A DNA stretch of 64,000 nucleotides, taken from positions 826 through 64,825 of the forward strand of contig CAJTGE010000007.1 of NCBI GenBank assembly GCA_910575795.1, given 5' to 3'. Every line of letters starts with the position of its first letter. Position 1 is the first letter of the stretch. The notes under the pieces are model-generated. The model was not told the DNA's origin and made no database searches. It saw only the letters and a program-made list of their open reading frames with translations. The position numbers and the translations under genes were made by a program. Shown piece after piece: positions 16,483 to 24,462 of this stretch. Source of the stretch: Clostridiaceae bacterium. GTDB taxonomy: Bacteria > Bacillota > Clostridia > Lachnospirales > Lachnospiraceae.

Positions 16483-18387
16483 ATGGGAAAACGAAATTTG
16501 TACTTAAACAATACGCCGGTTGAGGAGGCGCTGAACGTTTACCGGGAGGCGTTAAAGGGGCTGATTGCCCCCGGGAGGGAGACGATTCCGGTGATTGAGA
16601 GCCTGAACCGGATCACGGCTGAGGCGGTGTATGCGGCATACTGCTCCCCGCTGTACAATGCGGCGGCCATGGACGGGATCGCGGTGATATCAGAGCGGAC
16701 CAGGGGCGCCTCGGAGCGGGAGCCGCTTACGCTTTACCCGGATGCGGATTTTGCGGTGGTGGATACCGGGGATCCGGTGAAGCCCCCGTATGATGCGGTG
16801 ATTATGGCAGAGGATCTGACAGAGCTGGCGGACGGCGGGGTGCGGATCACCGGGGCGGCGGCCCCGTGGCAGCATGTGAGGCCCATCGGTGAGGATATTG
16901 TGGCTGGGGAAATGATTCTGCCCGGCCGTCACCGGATCCGGCCCATTGATATCGGCGTACTGCTGGCCGGCGGGATCACGGAAGTTCCTGTGTATACCCT
17001 TCCGGAGGTCGCCATTTTCCCCACAGGGACCGAGATCATCGAGCCCGGAACCGAACCGGGCGAGGGGGATATCATTGAATCGAACTCGCGGATGTTTGAG
17101 GCCATGGTAACGGAACACGGCGGGACGGCGCGCCGCTTTGCGCCCATTGCGGACGATTATGAGAAGCTGAAGGACGCGGTTTCACGCGCCGCGGATGAGT
17201 ATGATATGGTGCTGGTCAACGCGGGCTCCAGCGCGGGGACCGAGGATTATACAGTCCACATCCTGCGGGAGCTGGGCGAGGTCCTGATCCACGGCGTGGC
17301 GGTGAAGCCGGGAAAACCGGTGATTCTGGCAATCGTGAAGGATAAACCGGTGATCGGCCTTCCGGGCTACCCTGTCTCGGCGTATATCAATTTTGAAAAT
17401 TTTGTGGTCCCGGTGCTGGAGATGATGAACGGGCGGGCGGGAAAGCAGAGATCCGTGGCGGAGGCAGTCGTCACGAAGCGCCTGGTATCGTCCTTAAAGC
17501 ACAGGGAGTATGTGCGGGTAAAGGTCGGAAAGGTGGATGAGCGGCTGGTAGCCTCGCCTCTGGCCCGCGGGGCCGGGGCGGCTATGAGCCTGGCGCGGGC
17601 CGACGGCTTCTGCGTGATTGAGCAGAACAGCGAGGGAGTGGAAGCCGGCGAGCGCGTCCCGGTGGAGCTGTACCGGACGTTGGAGGAGATCGACCGCACG
17701 GTGGTGGCCATTGGCAGCCATGATCTGATCCTGGACGTGCTGTCTGATCTCATGCCGGATGAATGTCCGGGGAACTATTTGTCCAGCACGCATGTGGGCA
17801 GCATGGCGGGGCTGATGGCGCTTCGGCGGGGGGAGGCGCATATCGCGCCCGCGCATTTGCTGGACGAGGCGTCGGGAACCTACAACATTCCGATCATAAA
17901 GAGGCTGTTTCAGGAGCCCATGGCCCTCATTAAGGGCGTGGACCGGATACAGGGGATCATGGCTGCGGCCGGAAATCCGCTGGGGATCCAAGAGATCGGG
18001 GATCTGAGGCGCGTCCGCTATGTCAACCGCCAGCGCGGAGCGGGGACGCGGGTGCTTCTCGACTACCGTTTAAAGCTTGCCGGCATTGCCCCGGAGGAGA
18101 TTTCGGGGTATGAACGGGAGGCGGCGACGCATATGGCGGCCGCGGCGGCGATCGCGGGAGGCAGCGCGGACGCCGGGATGGGGATCGAGTCAGCCGCCCG
18201 CGCCATGGGGCTGGATTTCATCCCCATCGGCCCCGAGGAGTATGATTTTGCCATTCCGGTCCGCTTCCTTTCGCTGCCGCATGTACAGTGTTTCCTTGAG
18301 GTCTTAAAAAGCGAGGCGTTTAAGGAGCGCGTGATGAAGCTGGGAGGCTACGCGCTGCGCCGGACCGGGGAGATCGTGTACTGCTGA
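16483..18387 (+). CDS. MoeA fused to a periplasmic-binding-protein-like domain
   Basis: The 634-residue protein has an N-terminal MoeA module (about residues 1-405; NAAAMDGIAV, IFPTGTEIIEPG, NAGSSAGTEDYT, GLPGYPVSAYINF). A C-terminal PBP-like domain (about 410-634) begins VVAIGSHDLILDVLSDLMP and includes STHVGSMAGLMALRRGEAH and RQRGAGTRVLLDY. This fusion is known as a molybdopterin-biosynthesis/PBP architecture in clostridia and archaea. The PBP-like part resembles oxyanion-binding folds and could deliver or sense molybdate/tungstate inside the cell. Two different MoeA paralogues side by side often mark organisms using both metals. Confidence 0.9.
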   Translation: MGKRNLYLNNTPVEEALNVYREALKGLIAPGRETIPVIESLNRITAEAVYAAYCSPLYNAAAMDGIAVISERTRGASEREPLTLYPDADFAVVDTGDPVKPPYDAVIMAEDLTELADGGVRITGAAAPWQHVRPIGEDIVAGEMILPGRHRIRPIDIGVLLAGGITEVPVYTLPEVAIFPTGTEIIEPGTEPGEGDIIESNSRMFEAMVTEHGGTARRFAPIADDYEKLKDAVSRAADEYDMVLVNAGSSAGTEDYTVHILRELGEVLIHGVAVKPGKPVILAIVKDKPVIGLPGYPVSAYINFENFVVPVLEMMNGRAGKQRSVAEAVVTKRLVSSLKHREYVRVKVGKVDERLVASPLARGAGAAMSLARADGFCVIEQNSEGVEAGERVPVELYRTLEEIDRTVVAIGSHDLILDVLSDLMPDECPGNYLSSTHVGSMAGLMALRRGEAHIAPAHLLDEASGTYNIPIIKRLFQEPMALIKGVDRIQGIMAAAGNPLGIQEIGDLRRVRYVNRQRGAGTRVLLDYRLKLAGIAPEEISGYEREAATHMAAAAAIAGGSADAGMGIESAARAMGLDFIPIGPEEYDFAIPVRFLSLPHVQCFLEVLKSEAFKERVMKLGGYALRRTGEIVYC

Positions 18388-18411
18388 TGAAAGGGCGGGA
18401 GAGATTTTGAT

Positions 18412-18855
18412 ATGAAGGGACGCGTGGAAGCGCTCTGTGTCTTTCGTGAAAAGGGAAAACCGGGGGAGTACACAGAGCGGGGAATATTTACAGAGAACCT
18501 GGGTATGGACGGGGATCTCCATGCCCGGGGCGGGGAGCGGCAGGTAACGCTGTGCTGTGCGGCGGCCCTGCGCCGGATTAAGGAAGAGGACAGGCCGGGG
18601 CTGTGTTTTAAGAGGTATAAGGCCAATCTGACAGTGGACGGCCTGGATGTAAAGGCCCTGCGGCCGGGGATGAGGCTCGCGGCCGGGACGGCTGTGTTTG
18701 AGGTGTCGGAGCGCGGGAAGGCGTGCTTTCCGGAATGTAGTTTGTTCAGAAGCGGCCGGGAATGCGGGCTCGCCGCCGGGGCCGTCTTTTTGAAGGTGGC
18801 GCAGTCCGGGGAGGTCTCGGAGCAGGATGAAATCGAACTGCTCGGCGGATTGTGA
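18412..18855 (+). CDS. MOSC-domain protein
   Basis: The 147-residue stand-alone MOSC protein has GMDGDLHARGGERQVTL at the start of the fold and the conserved cysteine in CFPECSLF. MOSC domains are thought to carry sulfur to the molybdenum or tungsten centre, or to act in cofactor maturation. It lies between the two moeA genes and the ferredoxin/oxidoreductase pair, so it probably helps mature that enzyme. Start supported by family length; the ribosome site is modest (GGGAGAG). Confidence 0.88.
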   Translation: MKGRVEALCVFREKGKPGEYTERGIFTENLGMDGDLHARGGERQVTLCCAAALRRIKEEDRPGLCFKRYKANLTVDGLDVKALRPGMRLAAGTAVFEVSERGKACFPECSLFRSGRECGLAAGAVFLKVAQSGEVSEQDEIELLGGL

Positions 18856-18885
18856 CCGGAAAAAAGGAGCGAAGATAAAGGAGGA

Positions 18886-19278
18886 ATGAAAGTGAAACGG
18901 TTAGAAAAGGATGAGGCCCTCTGTACTGGCTGCCGCCAGTGCGAGGAAGCGTGCTCGAAGGCGTTTTATAAGACAGCGGACAGGACGAAATCATGCATCC
19001 GCATCACGGACCGGGAGGATGGAACCCATAAGATTTCCGTCTGCACCCAGTGCGGGATCTGCGCCGAGGTGTGCAATACGGGCGTGATTGGAAAGGATGC
19101 GAAGGGCGTTTACCGGCTCGATAAAAAGGAATGTGCCGGCTGCCTGATGTGCGTCGGCTTTTGTCCGGAGGATGTGATGGTCCAGAGCGACGACTGCCTG
19201 GAGCCGTCGAAATGTACGGCCTGCGGGATCTGTGTAAAGGCATGTCCCACCGGCGCGATCCGGCTCGTGGAGGAATAG
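18886..19278 (+). CDS. Polyferredoxin with four [4Fe-4S] motifs
   Basis: Four CxxCxxCxxxC motifs are visible in about 130 residues: CTGCRQCEEAC, CTQCGICAEVC, CAGCLMCVGFC and CTACGICVKAC. This predicts four cubane clusters as two tandem bacterial-ferredoxin modules. It directly precedes the aldehyde ferredoxin oxidoreductase and is probably its electron-transfer subunit. GAGGA touches the ATG at 18886, so the GTG at 18892, two codons on, is a real alternative start. Confidence 0.9.
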   Translation: MKVKRLEKDEALCTGCRQCEEACSKAFYKTADRTKSCIRITDREDGTHKISVCTQCGICAEVCNTGVIGKDAKGVYRLDKKECAGCLMCVGFCPEDVMVQSDDCLEPSKCTACGICVKACPTGAIRLVEE

Positions 19279-19374
19279 GCGTCAGACGCATCGCTGCAGT
19301 TTGTGTGTATCGCGAAGCGCGCGGCTGGCAGACAGCATACAGCGCGGCATCGCAGCAAAAACAGGAGGACAAAG

Positions 19375-21597
19375 ATGATTAAAATGTGCGATCTTCCCCG
19401 CTATGCGGATGCGGATATGGAAGAGATCAAAAAAATGAAAGAGGCGCATGTGGTTCTGAACCAGATTACATATGAGCCAAAGCCCCTGTACAGAGGCTAT
19501 ACGGATAAGCGCTTAAAGATTGACGTGTCGGACAGCTCGGTCAGCATTCTTGACATCCCGCAGGAGGTAAAGGAGAAATTTACGGGCGGCAAGGGCTACT
19601 GCCTGCGGTATCTGTGGGATGCAGTCAACCCGCAGACGCGCTGGGATTCGCCGGAGAATGCGGTTACCATGTCCGCCGGCCCGGTAGCTGGCATTACGCA
19701 GTACGGCGGAACCGGAAAATGTCTGGTGTGCACCATTTCCCCCATGACGGATATCCCCATTGACTCCAATGTGGGCGGATATTTCGGGCCGTTTCTGAAA
19801 TTCTCCGGTTTTGACATGATTGAGCTGACCGGAAAAGCCAAAGAGGATGTGATCATTGTCATTGACGGAAATAAGGGGACCATCTCCGTTGAAAAAGCGC
19901 CTCTGGAGCACAGGGATGCCCATATCCTGGGAGAAGAGCTGACAGCCATGTATGCAGAGGATGGGAATGACCGCAAAAATGTGGCGGTAGTCTGTTCCGG
20001 TTCCGCGGCAGAGCACTGCAACCTCTCCATGCTGAATTTTACATTCTATGATCCGAAGCGGAATGTGGTGCGCTTAAAGCAGGCCGGCCGCGGCGGAATC
20101 GGCCGCGTGTTTGCGGACAAACACATCAAGGCTTTAGTCTGCCGGTTTAAGGGCGTAAAGGCCAACTTAAACGATGTATATGACATCAAGCTCCTGAATA
20201 AGGACGGGCTGAAGTTCCACCGCGAAGTGGCGGCGCTTGACAATAAGCAGAACGCCATGCGCAAGTCCGGCACAGCGTATTCGCTGCAGACGCTGAGCGA
20301 TTACGACATTCTCCCGACCCACAACTATAAATACGGCGGGACGGAGAAGGTTTCGGAGATGAAGGCAGAGGTGTGGCAGGAGAAATGGCTGACCCAGGGC
20401 GGCGCGGACGGCTGCTGGTACGGCTGTTCCATGGCCTGCGCCAAGACGGCGGATCATTTTCTGTTAAAGACCGGGCCTTACAAGGGACGCCGCGTCTGCG
20501 TGGACGGGCCGGAGTATGAGAGCGCGGCGGGCCTGGGCCCGAACTGCGGCATCACGGATCCGCAGGTGATTTTAGAGCTTAATTTCTACTGCGACACCTA
20601 CGGGATCGACACCATTTCCTACGGGACCATGACCGCGTTCCTGATGGAGTGCTATGAAAACGGTATCCTGAATAAGGAGCGGACCGGCGGCCTGGAGCTC
20701 GTGTGGGGCAATGCGGAGGCGGATCTGGAGCTTCTGCACCTGATCGCGAGAAACGAGGGCTTTGGAAAAATCGGCGCGCTGGGTTCCCACAAGCAGAAAG
20801 CCTATTTCGCAGAGCAGGGCTGGGGCGATATGGACTTTATGAATGATATCGCCATGGAGCAGAAAGGGCTTGAGTATTCGGAGTATTCCTCCAAGGAATC
20901 CCTGGCCCAGCAGGGCGGCTACGGCCTGACGAACAAGGGGCCGCAGCACGACGAGGCATGGCTGATCTTCATGGATCAGGTGAATAACCAGATCCCGACC
21001 TTTGATGATAAGGCTGAGGCGCTGTACTATTATCCTATGTTCCGCACCTGGTTCGGTCTTCTGGGACTGTGCAAGCTGCCTTGGAATGACATCGTGCCCG
21101 CGGACAACAGCCTGCGCGACGAACCGGCCAAGGTTCCGGAGCATGTGGACAATTACCTGGATCTGTACTACGGCGTGACGGGCGTGAAGATCGACCGCGA
21201 CGATATGATCCGCATGTCAGAGCGCGTGTACAACTTCCAGCGTATCTTCAATATCCGCCTCGGCAAGGGCCTGCGGAAGAACGACGCGATCCCGTACCGC
21301 TCCCAGGGGCCGGTGACGGAAGAGGAATATTTGTCGAGGCAGGAACGCTATGACAAGCAGCTTGTGGATCTGGTGGGAAAGACCGCCGAAGAGGTGCAGA
21401 CCATGAGCCTTAAGGAAAAGATGGCGGCCACGAGGAGCTACCGGGAATCCGAGTATGAGAAGCTGATCGACGCGGTATATCCAAAGCGCGGATGGACGCT
21501 GAACGGCGTTCCGACCGTGGCCCATTTAAAAGAGCTGGGCATGGATCTGCCGGAGCTTCTCGAGATCGTGGAGCCGCTCCAGGATGTGCAGCCATGA
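19375..21597 (+). CDS. Large aldehyde ferredoxin oxidoreductase, tungsten enzyme
   Basis: The 740-residue protein belongs to the AOR family, which oxidises aldehydes to acids with a tungsten bis-pterin and one [4Fe-4S] cluster. Seen here: FTGGKGYCLRYLW, GPVAGITQYGGTGKCLV, cluster cysteines at about 347, 351 and 355 (GCWYGCSMAC) and 566 (LGLCKLPW), and GIDTISYGTMTAF. It is more than 100 residues longer than classic archaeal AOR. With a polyferredoxin partner it resembles the YdhV/WOR-like branch found in gut bacteria. The start follows ACAGGAGGAC; upstream in-frame codons lack a ribosome site. The substrate is unknown; food or host aldehydes are plausible. Confidence 0.92.
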   Translation: MIKMCDLPRYADADMEEIKKMKEAHVVLNQITYEPKPLYRGYTDKRLKIDVSDSSVSILDIPQEVKEKFTGGKGYCLRYLWDAVNPQTRWDSPENAVTMSAGPVAGITQYGGTGKCLVCTISPMTDIPIDSNVGGYFGPFLKFSGFDMIELTGKAKEDVIIVIDGNKGTISVEKAPLEHRDAHILGEELTAMYAEDGNDRKNVAVVCSGSAAEHCNLSMLNFTFYDPKRNVVRLKQAGRGGIGRVFADKHIKALVCRFKGVKANLNDVYDIKLLNKDGLKFHREVAALDNKQNAMRKSGTAYSLQTLSDYDILPTHNYKYGGTEKVSEMKAEVWQEKWLTQGGADGCWYGCSMACAKTADHFLLKTGPYKGRRVCVDGPEYESAAGLGPNCGITDPQVILELNFYCDTYGIDTISYGTMTAFLMECYENGILNKERTGGLELVWGNAEADLELLHLIARNEGFGKIGALGSHKQKAYFAEQGWGDMDFMNDIAMEQKGLEYSEYSSKESLAQQGGYGLTNKGPQHDEAWLIFMDQVNNQIPTFDDKAEALYYYPMFRTWFGLLGLCKLPWNDIVPADNSLRDEPAKVPEHVDNYLDLYYGVTGVKIDRDDMIRMSERVYNFQRIFNIRLGKGLRKNDAIPYRSQGPVTEEEYLSRQERYDKQLVDLVGKTAEEVQTMSLKEKMAATRSYRESEYEKLIDAVYPKRGWTLNGVPTVAHLKELGMDLPELLEIVEPLQDVQP

Positions 21598-21791
21598 GAC
21601 TGAACGACAGGCCGTATGAAAACTGGCATGAGGGACTGACCATCCGGGGCGTGATGGATTATATGCATTTTACGTGGCCCAAGCTGGTGGTGAAGGTAAA
21701 CGGGCAGCTTGTCTGGCCGGAAGACTATGGGAATGTGGTGCTGAAAGAGGACGACGATCTCAAGATCCATCATTTGCTGGGCGGAGGCTGA
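21594..21791 (+). CDS. MoaD/ThiS-like sulfur carrier protein
   Basis: The 65-residue ubiquitin-fold protein ends in LLGGG, the Gly-Gly tail that is adenylylated and thiocarboxylated in ThiS/MoaD carriers. The ATG overlaps the oxidoreductase stop (ATGA), so it is translationally coupled to it. The internal VVKVNGQLVWPEDY and DDDLKIHHLLGGG match the family. It is the likely dedicated sulfur donor for the dithiolene of the tungsten cofactor, activated by the ThiF-like protein downstream. Confidence 0.88.
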   Translation: MRLNDRPYENWHEGLTIRGVMDYMHFTWPKLVVKVNGQLVWPEDYGNVVLKEDDDLKIHHLLGGG

Positions 21792-21827
21792 GCCGGGCGG
21801 GGATGCAGGAATAATAGAGAGATGAGG

Positions 21828-21865
21828 AAGGCGGGGATACAGAGGATGGTATTCCCGCCTTTTTG
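21828..21865 (+). terminator. Terminator after the MoaD-like gene
   Basis: AAGGCGGGGATAC pairs with GTATTCCCGCCTT (one bulge) and ends in TTTTT. It closes the moeA-to-MoaD transcript. Confidence 0.75.
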
Positions 21866-21948
21866 ATGGGAGAGGGCGTTCGTGAGAGGGCCGCCAGCAG
21901 CAGGCCATAAATCGTTGTCTGCATAATTGCTATGGCTGGATTTTGAGA

Positions 21949-22082
21949 AAGTCAACAACCCCGCTGCAAGCAACGGGGCGTCAAACTTGCAGCGCTGCAG
22001 AGCAGCGGGGTATTTGACCCTCGCGGCAGTCGCCAAATGTGCATGCAAGCATGCATGCCCACTTGGCTCGTTGCCCGCGGGA
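21949..22082 (+). repeat. Repeat B1, structured dispersed element in the thiF leader
   Basis: GTCAACAACCCCGCTGCAAG, CAGCGCTGCAGAGCAGCGGGG and CGCCAAATGTGCATGCAAGC are shared, with changes, with the minus strand of 33207-33342. The element is rich in short inverted repeats (CCCCGCTG with CAGCGGGG). It occupies most of the 320-bp gap before the ThiF-like gene and leaves only about 28 bp to its start. Confidence 0.7.
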
Positions 22083-22110
22083 ATAAAAAGAGAGGAGAGG
22101 TGCGCTTATT

Positions 22111-22854
22111 ATGGAAGAAACTCGTTATAAACGGCATTTGATGCTGCCGGATATCGGGCCGGAGGGGCAGGAGCGGCTGCGCGCCGGACGGGTGCTGGTG
22201 GCCGGGGCCGGGGGGCTTGGGAGTCCGGTTTGTATGTATCTGGCCGCGGCGGGCGTGGGGACGATCGGGATTGCGGATTTTGATAAGGCGGATATCAGCA
22301 ACCTGCAGAGGCAGATCCTGTACCGGGAGAAGGATGTGGGGAAGATGAAGGTCGAGGCAGCCAAACGGAACCTGGAGAAGATGAATGGGGAGATCTGCGT
22401 CCGGACGTTTGGCGAGGGGCTGAATCAGGAGAATATCAGGCGGATCGTGTCCGGGTTTGATGTGGTGGTGGACGCGACCGACAATTTTTATACGCGCTAT
22501 CTGATCAGCGACACTTGTATGGAGCTGGGAAAGCCGGATGTGTATGGGGCGATCTGCGAATTTGAGGGGCAGGTTACGGTGTTTATGCCGGGAGGGCCCT
22601 GCCTGCGCTGCTTAAGCCCTGAAACGCCCGGTCCGGGAGAGGGGCCGAATTTTGGGAGCTTCGGAGTGCTGGGCGCGGTTCCGGGGATTATTGGGAGTAT
22701 ACAGGCAGCGGAGGCGCTGAAGCTTCTTCTCGGGATCGGGGAGACCCTGGCCGGGAGGATGCTGTTTGTGGATGCGAAGGCGATGAGGATGGAGGAAATG
22801 GAGATTCAGCCGAATCCAAGGTGCGGGTGGTGTAAAAGGACGGTTATGGCGTGA
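22111..22854 (+). CDS. ThiF/MoeB/HesA-family adenylyltransferase
   Basis: E1-like enzymes adenylylate the C-terminal glycine of MoaD/ThiS carriers. The 247-residue protein has the nucleotide loop VAGAGGLGSPV, the adenylylation arginine segment ISNLQRQILY, VVDATDNFYTRYLI, and zinc-binding cysteine pairs CLRC and CGWC. Together with the MoaD-like gene 320 bp upstream it forms an activation pair for cofactor dithiolene sulfur. GAGGAGAGG precedes the start. Confidence 0.9.
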   Translation: MEETRYKRHLMLPDIGPEGQERLRAGRVLVAGAGGLGSPVCMYLAAAGVGTIGIADFDKADISNLQRQILYREKDVGKMKVEAAKRNLEKMNGEICVRTFGEGLNQENIRRIVSGFDVVVDATDNFYTRYLISDTCMELGKPDVYGAICEFEGQVTVFMPGGPCLRCLSPETPGPGEGPNFGSFGVLGAVPGIIGSIQAAEALKLLLGIGETLAGRMLFVDAKAMRMEEMEIQPNPRCGWCKRTVMA

Positions 22855-22967
22855 AGGCTTTGGGGAGGAGAACAGAGTAAAGATGGAGGAGATGCGCGAA
22901 ATAACATGTAAAGTCATTCGCGGCAACTCCATCATTCCCATCATCTGCACGCCCCACTTTGCGGTAT

Positions 22968-23028
22968 ATTTGGCCCAAATTCACTTAACGAAGCCCACTG
23001 CGCCGCGTTAAGCGAATTTGGGCCAAAT
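22968..23028. repeat. 23-bp inverted repeat
   Basis: Arms at 22968-22990 and 23006-23028 (ATTTGGCCCAAATTC, one mismatch, CTTAACG and its complement) around a 15-base loop. There is no T-run on either strand. The right arm overlaps the end of the small leftward gene at 23008. Confidence 0.75.
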
Positions 23029-23244
23029 CGCACACAAACTGTGACGCACATGTGACGGAAAGCATTTTTCAGGCACGCTCTGATACTCCAGCTCGGAAAA
23101 GTCGATACCAAAATTTTGTAACATGACTTTTGCAATTTTGATTTGGTAATCGAGCTCTTTGTTTTGGCCGGTTTCATGCGCTTTAATTCTCATTAAATTC
23201 ACATACGTGATGATCGCTGCCTGTCTCTGTTCTTCAAGTGTCAT
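23008..23244 (-). CDS. Small uncharacterised protein
   Basis: This 78-residue leftward frame reads MTLEEQRQAAIITYVNLMRI, then an amphipathic helix-rich stretch to FGIDFSELEYQ and a basic tail. I do not recognise a family. Support for a real gene comes from a minus-strand promoter (TAGACT and TATACT, 17 bp apart, at 23318-23290) and AGGTG a few bases before the start. The last seven codons come from the right arm of an inverted repeat, so the native C-terminus may have been replaced when the repeat arrived. Confidence 0.55.
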   Translation of the reverse strand: MTLEEQRQAAIITYVNLMRIKAHETGQNKELDYQIKIAKVMLQNFGIDFSELEYQSVPEKCFPSHVRHSLCAIWPKFA

Positions 23245-23289
23245 GCAATCACCTGCTTTCTATATTGCGGCTGCTGTTGCTACAGCTCA

Positions 23290-23318
23290 AGTATAACACA
23301 GGCGGGATACAAAGTCTA
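23290..23318 (-). promoter_or_regulatory. Predicted promoter of the small leftward gene
   Basis: Read on the minus strand: TAGACT, 17 bp, TATACT; the start codon follows about 45 bp downstream of the -10. Confidence 0.45.
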
Positions 23319-23531
23319 TTAAATTGTCGCAGGAACAGGCGTGTTACTGCCGCAGCGCTACTTTTCAGGAAGGGGGGATGAGCGGCAGGAAAACAGAGTG
23401 ACAGAGATGAAAAGATTGTGGATGGTCTGTCCGGGGAAGATAATAAATGACAGGAAAATAAGTTGTAAAAAAGGTAAATCCTACAACTAATCGTTGTATT
23501 TTTCGTTTTTTTGCAGTATACAAAAGACGGA

Positions 23532-23561
23532 TTGCCAATTTATGCATTTATATGTTATAAT
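23532..23561 (+). promoter_or_regulatory. Predicted promoter of the agr-like operon
   Basis: TTGCCA (23532-23537) and TATAAT (23556-23561) with 18 bp between. Fifty bp upstream lies the palindrome TACAACTAATCGTTGTA (23482-23498), a possible binding site for the response regulator. The rest of 23319-23679 holds no gene. Confidence 0.6.
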
Positions 23562-23679
23562 TATAAAACTGCTTATGCATCGGACAGCGGAGCTGATTGG
23601 CCGCTTTTTCGGGCAGGCTGGCGGCGTGGCTCGGGGGTCGGATATACAAATGAGAAATGGTTGTTGGAGGGATGAACAA

Positions 23680-24462
23680 ATGGAAATTGCTATCTGTGAT
23701 GACTGCCTCAGCGATATTCAGGAGTTGAAAAAATTAATCCGGAAGTGTACAAAGAATTCGGATCATGTACGTTTTTTTGAGTTCCACAGCGGAAAGGATC
23801 TGATGGATGGTTTCAGAAAATTCAGTGTTTTTTTCCTGGATATTTATATGGAAGGAGAGATGGAGGGCGTCGAGCTGGTGGAGCAGATCCGAAAAAGGGA
23901 TTCCGATGCGCTGATCGCCTTTTATACGGCGCATCAATATCCTGTCAGCCGTATTGTGAGAGCAAAACCTTTTGCATATCTGGTGAAGGATTCGGTATCT
24001 GCGGATTTTATGGCGGATCTGCGGATGACTTTGGAAGAAGCGAGAAAGAAGGAAAAAGATCGGGCTGTTGTGATTCCTGTTTCACACGATGGGGTCACTC
24101 ATGCGATACAATTGTCAGATATTATTTTTATTATGAGGGAGAGGACAGGGAGCAGAATTTATTTAACAAGAGAAGGCGCAGAGAAAGTGGGCCTGTTAAG
24201 GGATGCAGGGAACTGTGAAGAGAAAGAATTGTCAATAAAAAGCCGGGTTGGGATGGAAGAATATTATAATGAGTTAAAAGATTATGGATTTTTATATGCA
24301 AAAGTGAGCTATATTATAAATATACGCCATATTATAACCAGGGAAAAGAGCCTTGTTGTAATGAGTGGCGGCATTAAATTAACCGTTTCGAGAAGCAGAA
24401 AAAAAGCATTTGATGATCAACTGATGAGCTATTGGGGACAACAGCGAAAGGAAGAAATGTGA
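23680..24462 (+). CDS. LytTR-type response regulator (AgrA-like)
   Basis: The 260-residue protein has a receiver domain (residues about 1-120; acidic pair D7/D8, phospho-acceptor D54 in FFLDIYM) and a LytTR DNA-binding domain (about 145-255; SDIIFIMRERTG, YAKVSYIINIRHI, KLTVSRSRKKAF). LytTR regulators paired with AgrC kinases control quorum-sensing genes. I start at ATG 23680, which has TTGGAGG upstream; the frame is open 186 bases further but that part covers the promoter. It overlaps the kinase start by one base. Confidence 0.9.
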   Translation: MEIAICDDCLSDIQELKKLIRKCTKNSDHVRFFEFHSGKDLMDGFRKFSVFFLDIYMEGEMEGVELVEQIRKRDSDALIAFYTAHQYPVSRIVRAKPFAYLVKDSVSADFMADLRMTLEEARKKEKDRAVVIPVSHDGVTHAIQLSDIIFIMRERTGSRIYLTREGAEKVGLLRDAGNCEEKELSIKSRVGMEEYYNELKDYGFLYAKVSYIINIRHIITREKSLVVMSGGIKLTVSRSRKKAFDDQLMSYWGQQRKEEM

